From: Gammaproteobacteria bacterium
Lineage (GTDB): Bacteria; Pseudomonadota; Gammaproteobacteria; Chromatiales; Chromatiaceae
Length of the DNA: 7,817 bases
Reading direction: 5' to 3'
Assembly (NCBI GenBank): GCA_030594925.1
Contig: JAUVEG010000053.1
Span: forward strand, 1 to 7,817
Of this stretch, positions 1 to 5,997 are shown piece by piece (within the stretch, counting starts at the first letter, position 1; every line of letters starts with the position of its first letter). Below the pieces are notes generated by a model. It was given only the letters and a program-made list of their open reading frames with translations. It was not told the origin of the DNA and did not search any database. The position numbers were made by a program, and so were the translations under genes.

Positions 1-69
1 ACCTTTCTCGGGCAATACACCAAGTTTGAAAACTTTGCGCCGATCAATTATGGCGCTGATAACTACTAG
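1..69 (+). CDS. dnaB: Replicative DNA helicase DnaB, 3' end only
   Basis: Frame 1 is open from the window edge to the TAG at 67-69 and gives 22 residues beginning TFLGQYTKFENFAP. This matches the DnaB C-terminus (E. coli has a TFNGQWSRFDNYAG-like tail), the last strand of the RecA-like ATPase domain. DnaB is the hexameric helicase that unwinds DNA at the replication fork. The rest of the gene lies outside the window. That alr and radA follow supports the call, since dnaB-alr-radA order is common in Gammaproteobacteria. The short length is the only weakness. Confidence 0.85.
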   Translation, partial: TFLGQYTKFENFAPINYGADNY

Positions 70-73
70 AATC

Positions 74-226
74 CTTGAGTGGCCAATATCTTTACATTTG
101 AGTCGAATTTTCACTATAACTCTCGCAAAGGCGCTAAGATCGCCAAGAAAACCCTTTGCGGTCTTTGCGTCTTGGCGAGAAACAAAAATTTTTCACGTTT
201 AATCAGTCTGAGATCTGGTCTCGCTG
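74..226 (+). repeat. Dispersed palindromic repeat, copy A (in front of alr)
   Basis: This stretch fills the gap between the dnaB stop and the alr start and matches 6014-6161 at about 80% by eye over the first ~110 columns. The match begins at cttgagtg and continues, more weakly, to ggtctcg. The core is an imperfect inverted repeat: 121-147 pairs with 154-180 at 22 of 27 positions around a 6-base loop. Core words such as cgcaaag, tttgcgtctt and cgccaag resemble a repeat that often yields spurious ORFs with AKTQR and LAPLRE words in bacterial genomes. No transposase or coding capacity is seen. It is probably a non-autonomous mobile or structural repeat. Confidence 0.75.
91..120 (+). promoter_or_regulatory. 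Candidate sigma70 promoter for alr inside repeat copy A
   Basis: TTTACA (91-96) is followed after 18 bases by TATAAC (115-120), a fair sigma70-like match. Transcription would start near 127, inside the left arm of the palindrome, so the alr leader would begin with a large hairpin. The equivalent bases in copy B (6031-6036 and 6054-6059) read ATTACG and CATGAC, so the promoter is not conserved between copies. It could be a chance match in AT-rich sequence. Confidence 0.3.
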
Positions 227-230
227 GAAA

Positions 231-1352
231 ATGACCGGACCGGTAGCACGCATTGACCTCGACGCAATGCGTCACAATCTCTCCCGTGTGCGCGAACTGG
301 CCCCCGGCTCTCCTGTTGTTGTTGCCATCAAGGCCAATGCCTATGGGCACGGGCTGATCGAATCCGCACAAGCGCTCGTCGACGCAGATGCTTATGGTGT
401 CGCCAGGGTGGAGGAGGGGCTGCAGCTGCGCAGGGAGGGTGTCAGCAAAAAAATCATGGTTCTGGAGGGTTTCGCCAGCCACGCGGAACTCATGCTGTGC
501 CAGGGCAGGGATTTTGAACTGGTCATCCACGACATCTCTCAGATTACCCAACTGGAGGATTACCTCACTTCTGAACGCACTCATCATGCCTCGCAGGATG
601 ACGCTGCTTTTGTGGTATGGATCAAGATCGACACGGGCATGCACCGCATCGGAATACCTGCCGGAGAGAGCAGGGCGGCCATCGAAAAATTACGCCAGTT
701 GCCGAATGTCAAACTGGTTGGAATCCTCACCCACATGGCGAGTGCCGATGATCGCAAGAGTGATTACACGCAACTGCAGTTGCAACAATTTGAGTCCTGT
801 ATCGATCCTGAGCTGGAGGTGAGCATCGCCAATTCGGCATGCCTGCTGAACTGGCCGCAGAGCGTTATGGGATGGGTACGTCCCGGAATCATGCTCTATG
901 GCGCATCGCCTTTCAGCGACTCCACTGCAGCTGACGAAGGACTGCAGGCTGTGATGACGCTGCGCACGCATCTGATTGCCGTACATGAGCTGAAAAAGGG
1001 TGATGCAGTCGGTTATGGCGGCGCATGGCGATGTCCAGAGGATATGAGAATCGGTGTTGCGGCTATTGGCTATGGCGACGGCTATCCCCGGCATGCGCCG
1101 AATGGAACCCCGGTGCTCGTCGATGGCAAACACGCTGCACTGGCGGGACGCGTCTCGATGGATATGATCACCATTGATCTGCGCAATGTTGCACAGGCGC
1201 GTGTCGGCTCCAGCGTGGTTCTGTGGGGTGAAGGCCTGCCGGTGGAGGAGGTCGCAGCGGCTGCCGGTACGATTTCCTACGAACTCTTCTGCCGCCTCAC
1301 AGCACGCGTGAAATTCCGCTATGAAGGAAAAGAGCTGCTGAATCACCTGTAG
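231..1352 (+). CDS. alr: Alanine racemase (PLP-dependent)
   Basis: Interconverts L- and D-alanine, giving D-Ala for peptidoglycan. Cytoplasmic, normally a homodimer. From ATG 231 the protein has 373 residues, normal for the family. The PLP site is VVVAIKANAYGHG with the Schiff-base lysine at K34. The N-terminal TIM-barrel half runs to about residue 230 and a C-terminal beta domain follows. GYGG (Y262, the likely catalytic tyrosine offered to the other subunit) and GYGDGYPR (280-287) are present. The frame stays open upstream to a TTG at 156, but those codons translate the palindromic repeat, and the family start (VARIDLDAMRHNL) fits ATG 231. No strong Shine-Dalgarno precedes it (only tggaaa). 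The TAG stop lies in a REP-like hairpin. Probably co-transcribed with radA. Confidence 0.96.
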   Translation: MTGPVARIDLDAMRHNLSRVRELAPGSPVVVAIKANAYGHGLIESAQALVDADAYGVARVEEGLQLRREGVSKKIMVLEGFASHAELMLCQGRDFELVIHDISQITQLEDYLTSERTHHASQDDAAFVVWIKIDTGMHRIGIPAGESRAAIEKLRQLPNVKLVGILTHMASADDRKSDYTQLQLQQFESCIDPELEVSIANSACLLNWPQSVMGWVRPGIMLYGASPFSDSTAADEGLQAVMTLRTHLIAVHELKKGDAVGYGGAWRCPEDMRIGVAAIGYGDGYPRHAPNGTPVLVDGKHAALAGRVSMDMITIDLRNVAQARVGSSVVLWGEGLPVEEVAAAAGTISYELFCRLTARVKFRYEGKELLNHL

Positions 1353-1374
1353 GAGCGGACTTCTGGCCGCGATT
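1348..1374. repeat. REP-like short palindrome at the alr stop codon
   Basis: Starts tgtaggagcggac and ends ggccgcgatt, the pattern of the tgtaggagcgg...ccgcga repeats common in Pseudomonas and related Gammaproteobacteria. GCGG (1355-1358) pairs with CCGC (1367-1370), with one more C-G pair (1360/1365) beyond an A-G mismatch. The TAG at 1350-1352 that ends alr is part of the repeat's tgtagg word. It lies between two co-directional genes and lacks a T run, so a terminator role is not evident. Family assignment is from memory of the consensus. Confidence 0.55.
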
Positions 1375-1395
1375 TGGAACTCAAGGAGACAACAA

Positions 1396-2754
1396 ATGGC
1401 CAAGGCAAAAATCCAGTACAGCTGCCAGCAATGCGGAGCCGTGTTTCACAAATGGTCGGGACAGTGCGCCGATTGCAAAGCATGGAACTCTCTGCAGGAG
1501 TCCGTCACCTCCACAGGGAGCAGTCGCAAGATTGGCTACGCCGGTGAAAACAGCGGCAGTCAGATCTGCAACCTGACCGATATCACAGCGCAGGATGCGG
1601 TACGCCTGCCCAGCGGTATCAGTGAACTGGATCGCGTTCTTGGAGCAGGTTTTGTCGAGGGTTCGGTGGTGTTGATCGGCGGAGATCCCGGAATCGGCAA
1701 GTCGACACTGCTGACACAGACCATGGCGAATCTGTCGCAGCAGGTAGCGACGCTCTATGTCAGCGGCGAAGAGTCCGCCGATCAGATCAGCTTGCGCGCC
1801 GCGCGTCTGGGCCTCCCGGTCGAACATCTGCGTCTGCTGACAGAGACCTCGGTGGAACGTATCCTGGCGCTGGCGGCAAATGAGAAGCCGAAGGTGATGG
1901 TGGTCGACTCCATCCAGACCATGTACACGGAGCAGTTGCAGTCAGCACCAGGCGGCGTTGCACAGGTGCGTGAATCGACGGCGCTGCTGGTACGTTTTGC
2001 CAAACACACCGGCACGACGGTGATTCTGGTTGGCCACGTCACCAAGGATGGCACTCTTGCCGGGCCGCGTGTGCTCGAGCACATGGTGGATACCGTGCTC
2101 TATTTTGAAGGCGAAGCCGACAGCCAGTTCCGGCTCATCCGCACCATGAAGAACCGCTTCGGCGCAGTCAATGAACTGGGGCTGTTCGCCATGACTGACA
2201 AGGGGCTGAAGGCTGTCTCCAACCCATCGGCAATTTTTCTGTCACGCCATAGCGAGCCCGTCAGCGGCAGCGCCATCCTGATCACGCGTGAAGGCAGCCG
2301 GCCGCTGCTGGTCGAAGCCCAGGCATTGGTCGATTCCAGTCCGCTCGCCAATCCCAGGCGGGTGACCCTCGGGCTGGAGCAGAATCGCCTCTCGATGCTG
2401 CTGGCGGTGCTGCACCGTCATGCCGGCATTGCCATGTATGATCAGGATGTCTACGTCAACGTGGTCGGCGGTGTGCGCATCACCGAGACAGCCGCCGATC
2501 TGCCGGTGTTGATGGCCGTGATCTCCAGCCTGCGCGATGCGCCGCTGCCGGTCGATCTTGCCGCATTCGGCGAAGTGGGATTATCAGGAGAGATACGACC
2601 GGTTCCGAGCGGCCAGGAACGTATCAGGGAGGCGGTCAAACACGGTTTCCTGACGATCGTGGTCCCATGGGCCAACCGTCCCAGAGAGGAGATCAAAGAG
2701 GTGCAGATCATTGCCGTCAAGAGACTCTCTGAAGTGCTCGATATTTTTGCGTAG
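1396..2754 (+). CDS. radA: DNA repair protein RadA (Sms)
   Basis: RecA-related ATPase that helps process branched recombination intermediates and drives branch migration. Length is 452 residues, usual for RadA. Order of domains: C4 zinc finger (C10, C13, C24, C27), RecA-like ATPase with Walker A GGDPGIGKST (95-104) and Walker B VMVVDS (167-172), the RadA signature KNRFG (252-256), then a C-terminal Lon-protease-like domain from about 275 to the end. Start ATG 1396 has a clear Shine-Dalgarno AAGGAG at 1383-1388, 7 bases upstream. It follows alr by 43 bases on the same strand, so read-through from alr is likely. Nothing appears broken. Confidence 0.97.
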   Translation: MAKAKIQYSCQQCGAVFHKWSGQCADCKAWNSLQESVTSTGSSRKIGYAGENSGSQICNLTDITAQDAVRLPSGISELDRVLGAGFVEGSVVLIGGDPGIGKSTLLTQTMANLSQQVATLYVSGEESADQISLRAARLGLPVEHLRLLTETSVERILALAANEKPKVMVVDSIQTMYTEQLQSAPGGVAQVRESTALLVRFAKHTGTTVILVGHVTKDGTLAGPRVLEHMVDTVLYFEGEADSQFRLIRTMKNRFGAVNELGLFAMTDKGLKAVSNPSAIFLSRHSEPVSGSAILITREGSRPLLVEAQALVDSSPLANPRRVTLGLEQNRLSMLLAVLHRHAGIAMYDQDVYVNVVGGVRITETAADLPVLMAVISSLRDAPLPVDLAAFGEVGLSGEIRPVPSGQERIREAVKHGFLTIVVPWANRPREEIKEVQIIAVKRLSEVLDIFA

Positions 2755-2770
2755 AGCGGCGCCTGCAAAA

Positions 2771-2809
2771 CCCCGTCATCCGGGGCCATACAAATCTCCA
2801 ATTTGTATG
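2771..2809. other. Two adjacent small hairpins downstream of radA
   Basis: CCCCG (2771-2775) and CGGGG (2781-2785) form a 5-bp GC hairpin with a 5-base loop. Directly after it, catacaaat (2787-2795) and atttgtatg (2801-2809) form a perfect 9-bp hairpin with loop ctcca. They begin 16 bases after the radA stop, where a terminator would be expected, but neither is followed by a convincing T run. They also overlap the last codons of the minus-strand PIN remnant, so part of the symmetry may be coding accident. Confidence 0.4.
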
Positions 2810-2943
2810 ATCTCTAAATCCTCCACTTGATTCCATTTCCGGTCATTGGTCAATGCATAGTCAGCGCCAGCGGCCAGCACTGTTCCCAGCTGAATGGTAT
2901 CAGGTGTTCTCAAACCATAGATTGCGCGTAAATCGCTGGTTCC
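2776..2943 (-). pseudogene. Truncated PIN-domain (VapC-like) toxin remnant
   Basis: Minus-strand frame ending at the TGA 2776-2778. The readable part, from about SDLRAIYGLRTPDTIQ through AGADYALTNDRKW to EIIQIGDL, is the C-terminal third of a PIN-domain toxin. It keeps the conserved LRTPD acidic residue and the LTND segment that carry part of the metal-binding site. The N-terminal two thirds, with the first catalytic aspartate and the glutamate, are missing. Upstream codons in this frame run through a palindrome and the vapBC promoter and look non-coding. The gene is therefore dead or a fragment. It encodes a different PIN protein from the intact VapC at 3262-3660, which has a GPDD/THN version. 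No cognate antitoxin remains. Confidence 0.72.
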
Positions 2944-2965
2944 CAAGCCGAAGCCTGGGTACCAG
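2936..2965. repeat. 30-base palindrome at the PIN remnant breakpoint
   Basis: ctggt (2936-2940) pairs with accag (2961-2965), and after one T-T mismatch cccaagc (2942-2948) pairs with gcctggg (2953-2959) with one A-C mismatch, leaving a cgaa loop. The ttcccaagc...gc(c/t)tggg pattern resembles small palindromic repeats found in many bacterial genomes. PIN-domain similarity on the minus strand stops at about 2938-2943, on this hairpin, so it may mark the point of insertion or recombination that truncated the gene. Confidence 0.55.
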
Positions 2966-2974
2966 TTAAAACTT

Positions 2975-3003
2975 TTGTAGCTCGAGCAGGTTTGTACTAG
3001 AAT
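2975..3003 (+). promoter_or_regulatory. Candidate sigma70 promoter of the toxin-antitoxin operon
   Basis: TTGTAG (2975-2980), a 17-base spacer and TAGAAT (2998-3003; five of six bases match TATAAT) lie 35 bases before the antitoxin start. The -10 overlaps the operator-like palindrome, as expected for an autoregulated toxin-antitoxin operon. The -35 is weak (3 of 6), which fits a repressible promoter. Confidence 0.45.
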
Positions 3004-3015
3004 GCAAATAGTACA
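2993..3015. promoter_or_regulatory. Operator-like inverted repeat upstream of antitoxin
   Basis: tgtacta (2993-2999) and tagtaca (3009-3015) are perfect 7-base inverted arms separated by 9 bases, so arm centres are about 16 bases apart. The site overlaps the -10 and start region of the promoter. Ribbon-helix-helix antitoxins typically bind such palindromes and repress their own operon. Binding is inferred, not shown. Confidence 0.5.
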
Positions 3016-3037
3016 CATATATTTGAGGATATAAATC

Positions 3038-3262
3038 ATGCCCCAATTACATTGCTATCTCCAAGAAGATTTGGCAAAAAAGCTGCAGGAAAAAGCCCGG
3101 CATGCCCACCTTTCAACCTCCAAATATCTTGCCCTGCTCGTTGAGCGGGAAGTTGAAACCCAGTGGCCGGAAAATTACTTTGAGATATTCGGGAGCTGGC
3201 AGGGTGAGCCGTTGGAACGGGCAGATCAGGGCAGCTATGAAACACGCCTGGAACTGGAGTGA
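3038..3262 (+). CDS. Ribbon-helix-helix antitoxin of a VapBC-type pair
   Basis: A 74-residue protein that should neutralise the toxin encoded just downstream and repress the operon. Residues 3-8 (QLHCYL) form the DNA-binding beta strand. DLAKKLQEKARHA (about 11-23) and STSKYLALLVEREV (about 26-39) form the two helices of an RHH fold. The tail from about 43 (WPENYFEIFGSWQGEPLER) is the usual unstructured toxin-binding segment of this antitoxin family. ATG 3038 has GAGGA at 3025-3029, 8 bases upstream. The TGA stop at 3260-3262 overlaps the toxin's ATG by one base (TGATG), so translation is probably coupled. RHH class is clear; the exact family name is less certain. Confidence 0.85.
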   Translation: MPQLHCYLQEDLAKKLQEKARHAHLSTSKYLALLVEREVETQWPENYFEIFGSWQGEPLERADQGSYETRLELE

Positions 3263-3660
3263 TGTTTCTACTTGATACGAATCTCTGCATCCATCTGCTG
3301 AATCAGAGGCACACAGGCATCATGCAGCAATTTCAGCAACACGCCCCCGGCGATATTGCCCTCTGCAGCATTATTAAATCAGAGTTGCTTTACGGCGCCC
3401 GTCATAGTCGACAGGTTGAGGCCAATCTGCAACTATTGGCGCGGTTCTTTGCACCCCTCATCAGCCTGCCTTTCGATGATCGCTGTGCAGAAGAGGCGGG
3501 GGTTATCCGCGCCGATCTTGCAGTTCAAGGCAATCCCATTGGACCCGACGATGTTTTGATCGCAGCCACTGCTCGCGCCAACGATGCCGTGCTCGTTACT
3601 CACAACCAGGGTGAGTTTTCCCGGGTTACCGGGTTGCGGCTGGCGGATTGGGAAGTGTGA
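3262..3660 (+). CDS. vapC: VapC-type PIN-domain ribonuclease toxin
   Basis: Metal-dependent endoribonuclease toxin. It resembles the VapC group known for cutting initiator tRNA(fMet), though the target here is inferred. From ATG 3262 it has 132 residues, one complete PIN domain. Acidic site residues are D5 (LLDTN), E41 (KSELLYGA) and D96/D97 (IGPDDVLIAA). The last position reads THNQGEF (113-119), where many VapCs have TDN, a common variant in this subgroup. A GTG at 3259 is an alternative start one codon earlier. It overlaps the antitoxin stop by one base and has no clear ribosome site of its own, so it depends on coupling. The motifs suggest it is intact and functional. Confidence 0.9.
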   Translation: MFLLDTNLCIHLLNQRHTGIMQQFQQHAPGDIALCSIIKSELLYGARHSRQVEANLQLLARFFAPLISLPFDDRCAEEAGVIRADLAVQGNPIGPDDVLIAATARANDAVLVTHNQGEFSRVTGLRLADWEV

Positions 3661-3716
3661 TTGGGAGCTGATTACCGAGTTCAAATTGATTTTGGCAAAA
3701 TATGGCGGAGGAGTTA

Positions 3717-3751
3717 GCGGGTTATTTCCACAAGCTGGAAATAACTCCCGC
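3717..3751. other. Strong bulged hairpin between convergent vapC and corB
   Basis: gcggg (3717-3721) pairs with cccgc (3747-3751) and ttatttcca (3722-3730) with tggaaataa (3736-3744), giving 14 pairs with a 2-base bulge (3745-3746) and a caagc loop. An alternative pairing uses ggagtta (3709-3715) with taactcc (3742-3748) and excludes part of the first. It sits 57 bases after vapC and 56 bases past the corB stop, so a bidirectional transcript-end role is plausible. Neither side has a T run, so it is not a standard intrinsic terminator. Confidence 0.45.
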
Positions 3752-3806
3752 ACCTTTCAGTCAGAAATCAGTGACTTGATAACAGGCATTCCGTCCCTTA
3801 TTTCCA

Positions 3807-5075
3807 TCATTGTTTCCTGTACAGCGCAGGCTGAAACCGCGCTACCCGCACCATGTTGTCCTCCACCTGCATGATCTCCACCGGGTAGCCGGAGAGCAGC
3901 AGGCTGATGTTTGCTTCGGGGATCGACTCGAGGTATTCCAGGATCAACCCGTTGACGGTTTTTGGTCCGTCGAGCGGCAGTTTCCAGCCGGTGTTTTTCA
4001 CCAGTTCACGCACGTTGGCATTGCCGCTGACCATGTAGCTGCCATCCTCCTGTCGATGCACCTCCTTGATCGATGCCGTCGGATCGGTGGTGAATTCACC
4101 GACGATCTCTTCCACCAGGTTGGCGAAAGTCACCAGCCCCTGCAGATCGCCATACTCGTCTACGAGTAGTCCCAGACGCCGCCGGTCGCGTTGAAAATTG
4201 ATCATCAGGGTGCTCAAAGGAGTGCCCTCGGGGATGTAGTAGGGCTCTCTGCTGTGTTTGCGGATGCTCTCTTTGCTGAGTCTCTTCTGCAATGCCAGCT
4301 GCAGGCACTGGCGGCTGTGGATGGTGCCGACAATATTGTCGAGGCTGCCGTCGAAGACCAGGATGCGGGCGAAATGGGTGTGTTCGAGAAAATCCTCGAT
4401 ATCATCATAGGGATCCTGCAGGTCGATGCCGGTCAGTTCATTGCGAGGCACCATGATGTCTTCTGCAGTGGCCTTTTCGAGATCGAGAATGCCGATCAGC
4501 ATCTGTTGATCGCGATCGGGGATCATTGCTCCGGCCTCGTTGACGACGGTGCGCAGCTCCTCCTGGCTGAGTGATGTTGAGTCGTTGTTGCTGCCGGAAA
4601 GTCCCAGCACACGCAGGTGCAGGTGGGTGATGCGGTTGATGAACCACACCAGCGGATAGAGGATCTTCAGCAGCAGGGTGTAGACATAGGCTGCGGGGAA
4701 GGCGATGGTTTCCGGCCGGCTTGCAGCGACGGTCTTGGGGATGACCTCGGCGTAGATCAGCACCACCAGCGTCAACAAACCTGTGGCGATGGCGATCGCC
4801 GGTTCGCCGCCGAGCCGCAGCGCAATGATGGTGGCCAGCGCCGAAGCGAAGATATTGACGAAGTTGTTGCCGAGGAGAATCAAGCCGATGAGGCGGTCGG
4901 GTGTTTCGAGGAGTTTTTCAGCGAGCTGCGCCCCCCTGTGGCCATGTTGTGAGAGATGCCGCAGGCGATAGCGATTGAGCACCATCAGGGCAGTCTCGGA
5001 GCTGGAGAAGAATGCAGAACAAATCAGCAAAAACAGCATCGTGGCAAACAGCATGCCGGTTGATATGTCGTTCAA
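3807..5075 (-). CDS. yfjD: CorB/YfjD-type membrane protein (CNNM, CBS and CorC_HlyC domains)
   Basis: Inner-membrane protein of the CNNM/CorB group, linked to Mg2+/Co2+ transport or resistance. Length is 422 residues (E. coli YfjD is about 428). An N-terminal CNNM (DUF21) domain with hydrophobic segments near 8-30, 60-85, 92-115 and 125-150 is followed by a CBS pair (about 205-330, with IMVPRNEL and LVDEYGDLQGLVT) and a C-terminal CorC_HlyC domain (about 345-418). NRYRLRHL, PDRLIGLILLGNN and AEVIPKT match the family. The start is TTG at 5075-5073. It has GGAG 9 bases upstream (5088-5085), and the resulting MNDIST resembles the E. coli MEHIST start. The next ATG would remove seven residues. 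Convergent with vapC and divergent from the phosphatase gene. Confidence 0.93.
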   Translation of the reverse strand: MNDISTGMLFATMLFLLICSAFFSSSETALMVLNRYRLRHLSQHGHRGAQLAEKLLETPDRLIGLILLGNNFVNIFASALATIIALRLGGEPAIAIATGLLTLVVLIYAEVIPKTVAASRPETIAFPAAYVYTLLLKILYPLVWFINRITHLHLRVLGLSGSNNDSTSLSQEELRTVVNEAGAMIPDRDQQMLIGILDLEKATAEDIMVPRNELTGIDLQDPYDDIEDFLEHTHFARILVFDGSLDNIVGTIHSRQCLQLALQKRLSKESIRKHSREPYYIPEGTPLSTLMINFQRDRRRLGLLVDEYGDLQGLVTFANLVEEIVGEFTTDPTASIKEVHRQEDGSYMVSGNANVRELVKNTGWKLPLDGPKTVNGLILEYLESIPEANISLLLSGYPVEIMQVEDNMVRVARFQPALYRKQ

Positions 5076-5119
5076 CAGTGATTACTCCAAGAGTAGATAG
5101 AATGAGTCAATGGAACCCT

Positions 5120-5148
5120 ATCAAATCGATTTTTTGAGGCTGTGTCAA
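5120..5148 (-). promoter_or_regulatory. Candidate sigma70 promoter for corB/yfjD
   Basis: On the minus strand a perfect TTGACA (5148-5143) is followed after 17 bases by TTTGAT (5125-5120), four of six to the -10 consensus. A start near 5112 would give a leader of about 37 bases that contains the GGAG ribosome site. Confidence 0.55.
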
Positions 5149-5173
5149 GGTTGTGTTACCTTAGGCGCAATTT

Positions 5174-5201
5174 TTGTGGTTCCGCAATATGCTTGTATAT
5201 A
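5174..5201 (+). promoter_or_regulatory. Candidate sigma70 promoter for the CbbY-like phosphatase gene
   Basis: TTGTGG (5174-5179), a 16-base spacer and TATATA (5196-5201) lie just before the ribosome site GGAGAG (5217-5222). A start near 5208 would leave a short leader of about 19 bases. It is back to back with the corB promoter, with the -35 elements about 25 bases apart. Confidence 0.4.
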
Positions 5202-5226
5202 GAGCGGGGCTCTACTGGAGAGAACA

Positions 5227-5997
5227 ATGAGTAAACTCAAGGCGCTGCTTTTTGATGTCGACGGCACCCTTGCCGATACCGAACGTGATGGTCATCGCGT
5301 GGCCTTTAATCTGGCTTTCGATGATGCCGGCCTGGATTGGCACTGGTCGGTGGATGACTACGGATGGCTGCTTCAAGTCACTGGCGGCAAAGAGCGCATG
5401 CGCTTCTTCATTGAGCAGAAGCAGCCTCCGCTGCCTGCAGATGTCGACCTGGAGAGCATGATACCGGAGTTGCATCAATCCAAGACAGATCACTATACGC
5501 GTCTGCTGGGTGAGGGACGTATTCCATTGCGGGTCGGTGTTGAACGTCTCATCAATGAGGCGAGAGAGAGCGGCATGCGCCTGGCAATCGCCACCACCAC
5601 CACGCCGGCCAATGTCACGGCGCTGCTGGAAAATACCCTCGGTGTCGAGAGTATCGGTTGGTTTGAAGTGATTGCGGCAGGCGATGTGGTTCCCGCCAAA
5701 AAACCTGCCCCGGACATCTACCAGTGGGCAATGCAGCAGATGCAGCTGCAGCCTGGCGAGTGCATCGCTTTTGAAGATTCGGAAAATGGTGTTATCTCTG
5801 TTAAGGATTCCGGGATCAAAGCGATCATGGTGACCACCAATCACTATACCGAGGATCATGACTTCAATGGCGCCACCACGGTCATCGACCAGTTTGGAGA
5901 TCCGGGGAGTCCGCTGCGCAACATCGATGGTGTCAGGATCGATGGCGGCTTCGTCGATATGGCTGCGGTGCGGAAGATTCATGCTGCTGCGAATTAA
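5227..5997 (+). CDS. cbbY: HAD-family phosphatase, CbbY-like
   Basis: Haloacid dehalogenase phosphatase with a small cap domain, 256 residues. Closest by eye to CbbY, which in autotrophs removes xylulose-1,5-bisphosphate, an inhibitor made by Rubisco. Motif I is FDVDGT with nucleophile D10 and acid/base D12. Motif II is the TTTT run at 123-126, motif III lysine is in PAKKPAPD (K158/K159), and motif IV is FEDSENG (E183, D184). The cap region carries WLLQVTGGKERMRFF (about 47-61), whose TGGKER loop is typical of CbbY. ATG 5227 has GGAGAG at 5217-5222. No Rubisco gene is adjacent, so the substrate is inferred. A beta-phosphoglucomutase or general sugar-phosphate phosphatase role is possible. Confidence 0.85.
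   Translation: MSKLKALLFDVDGTLADTERDGHRVAFNLAFDDAGLDWHWSVDDYGWLLQVTGGKERMRFFIEQKQPPLPADVDLESMIPELHQSKTDHYTRLLGEGRIPLRVGVERLINEARESGMRLAIATTTTPANVTALLENTLGVESIGWFEVIAAGDVVPAKKPAPDIYQWAMQQMQLQPGECIAFEDSENGVISVKDSGIKAIMVTTNHYTEDHDFNGATTVIDQFGDPGSPLRNIDGVRIDGGFVDMAAVRKIHAAAN

Noticed and set aside
156..230. Upstream TTG extension of alr by 25 codons
   Set aside because: The extra codons translate the right arm and flank of the repeat and are not part of alanine racemases. ATG 231 matches the family start.
114..644. Minus-strand 176-codon ORF across the repeat and the start of alr
   Set aside because: It is antisense to alr, and its C-terminal end (AKTQR...LAPLREL) is the typical spurious translation of the palindromic repeat.
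690..1403. Minus-strand 237-codon ORF opposite alr
   Set aside because: Shadow ORF. The alr frame accounts for the conservation, and no motif was found antisense.
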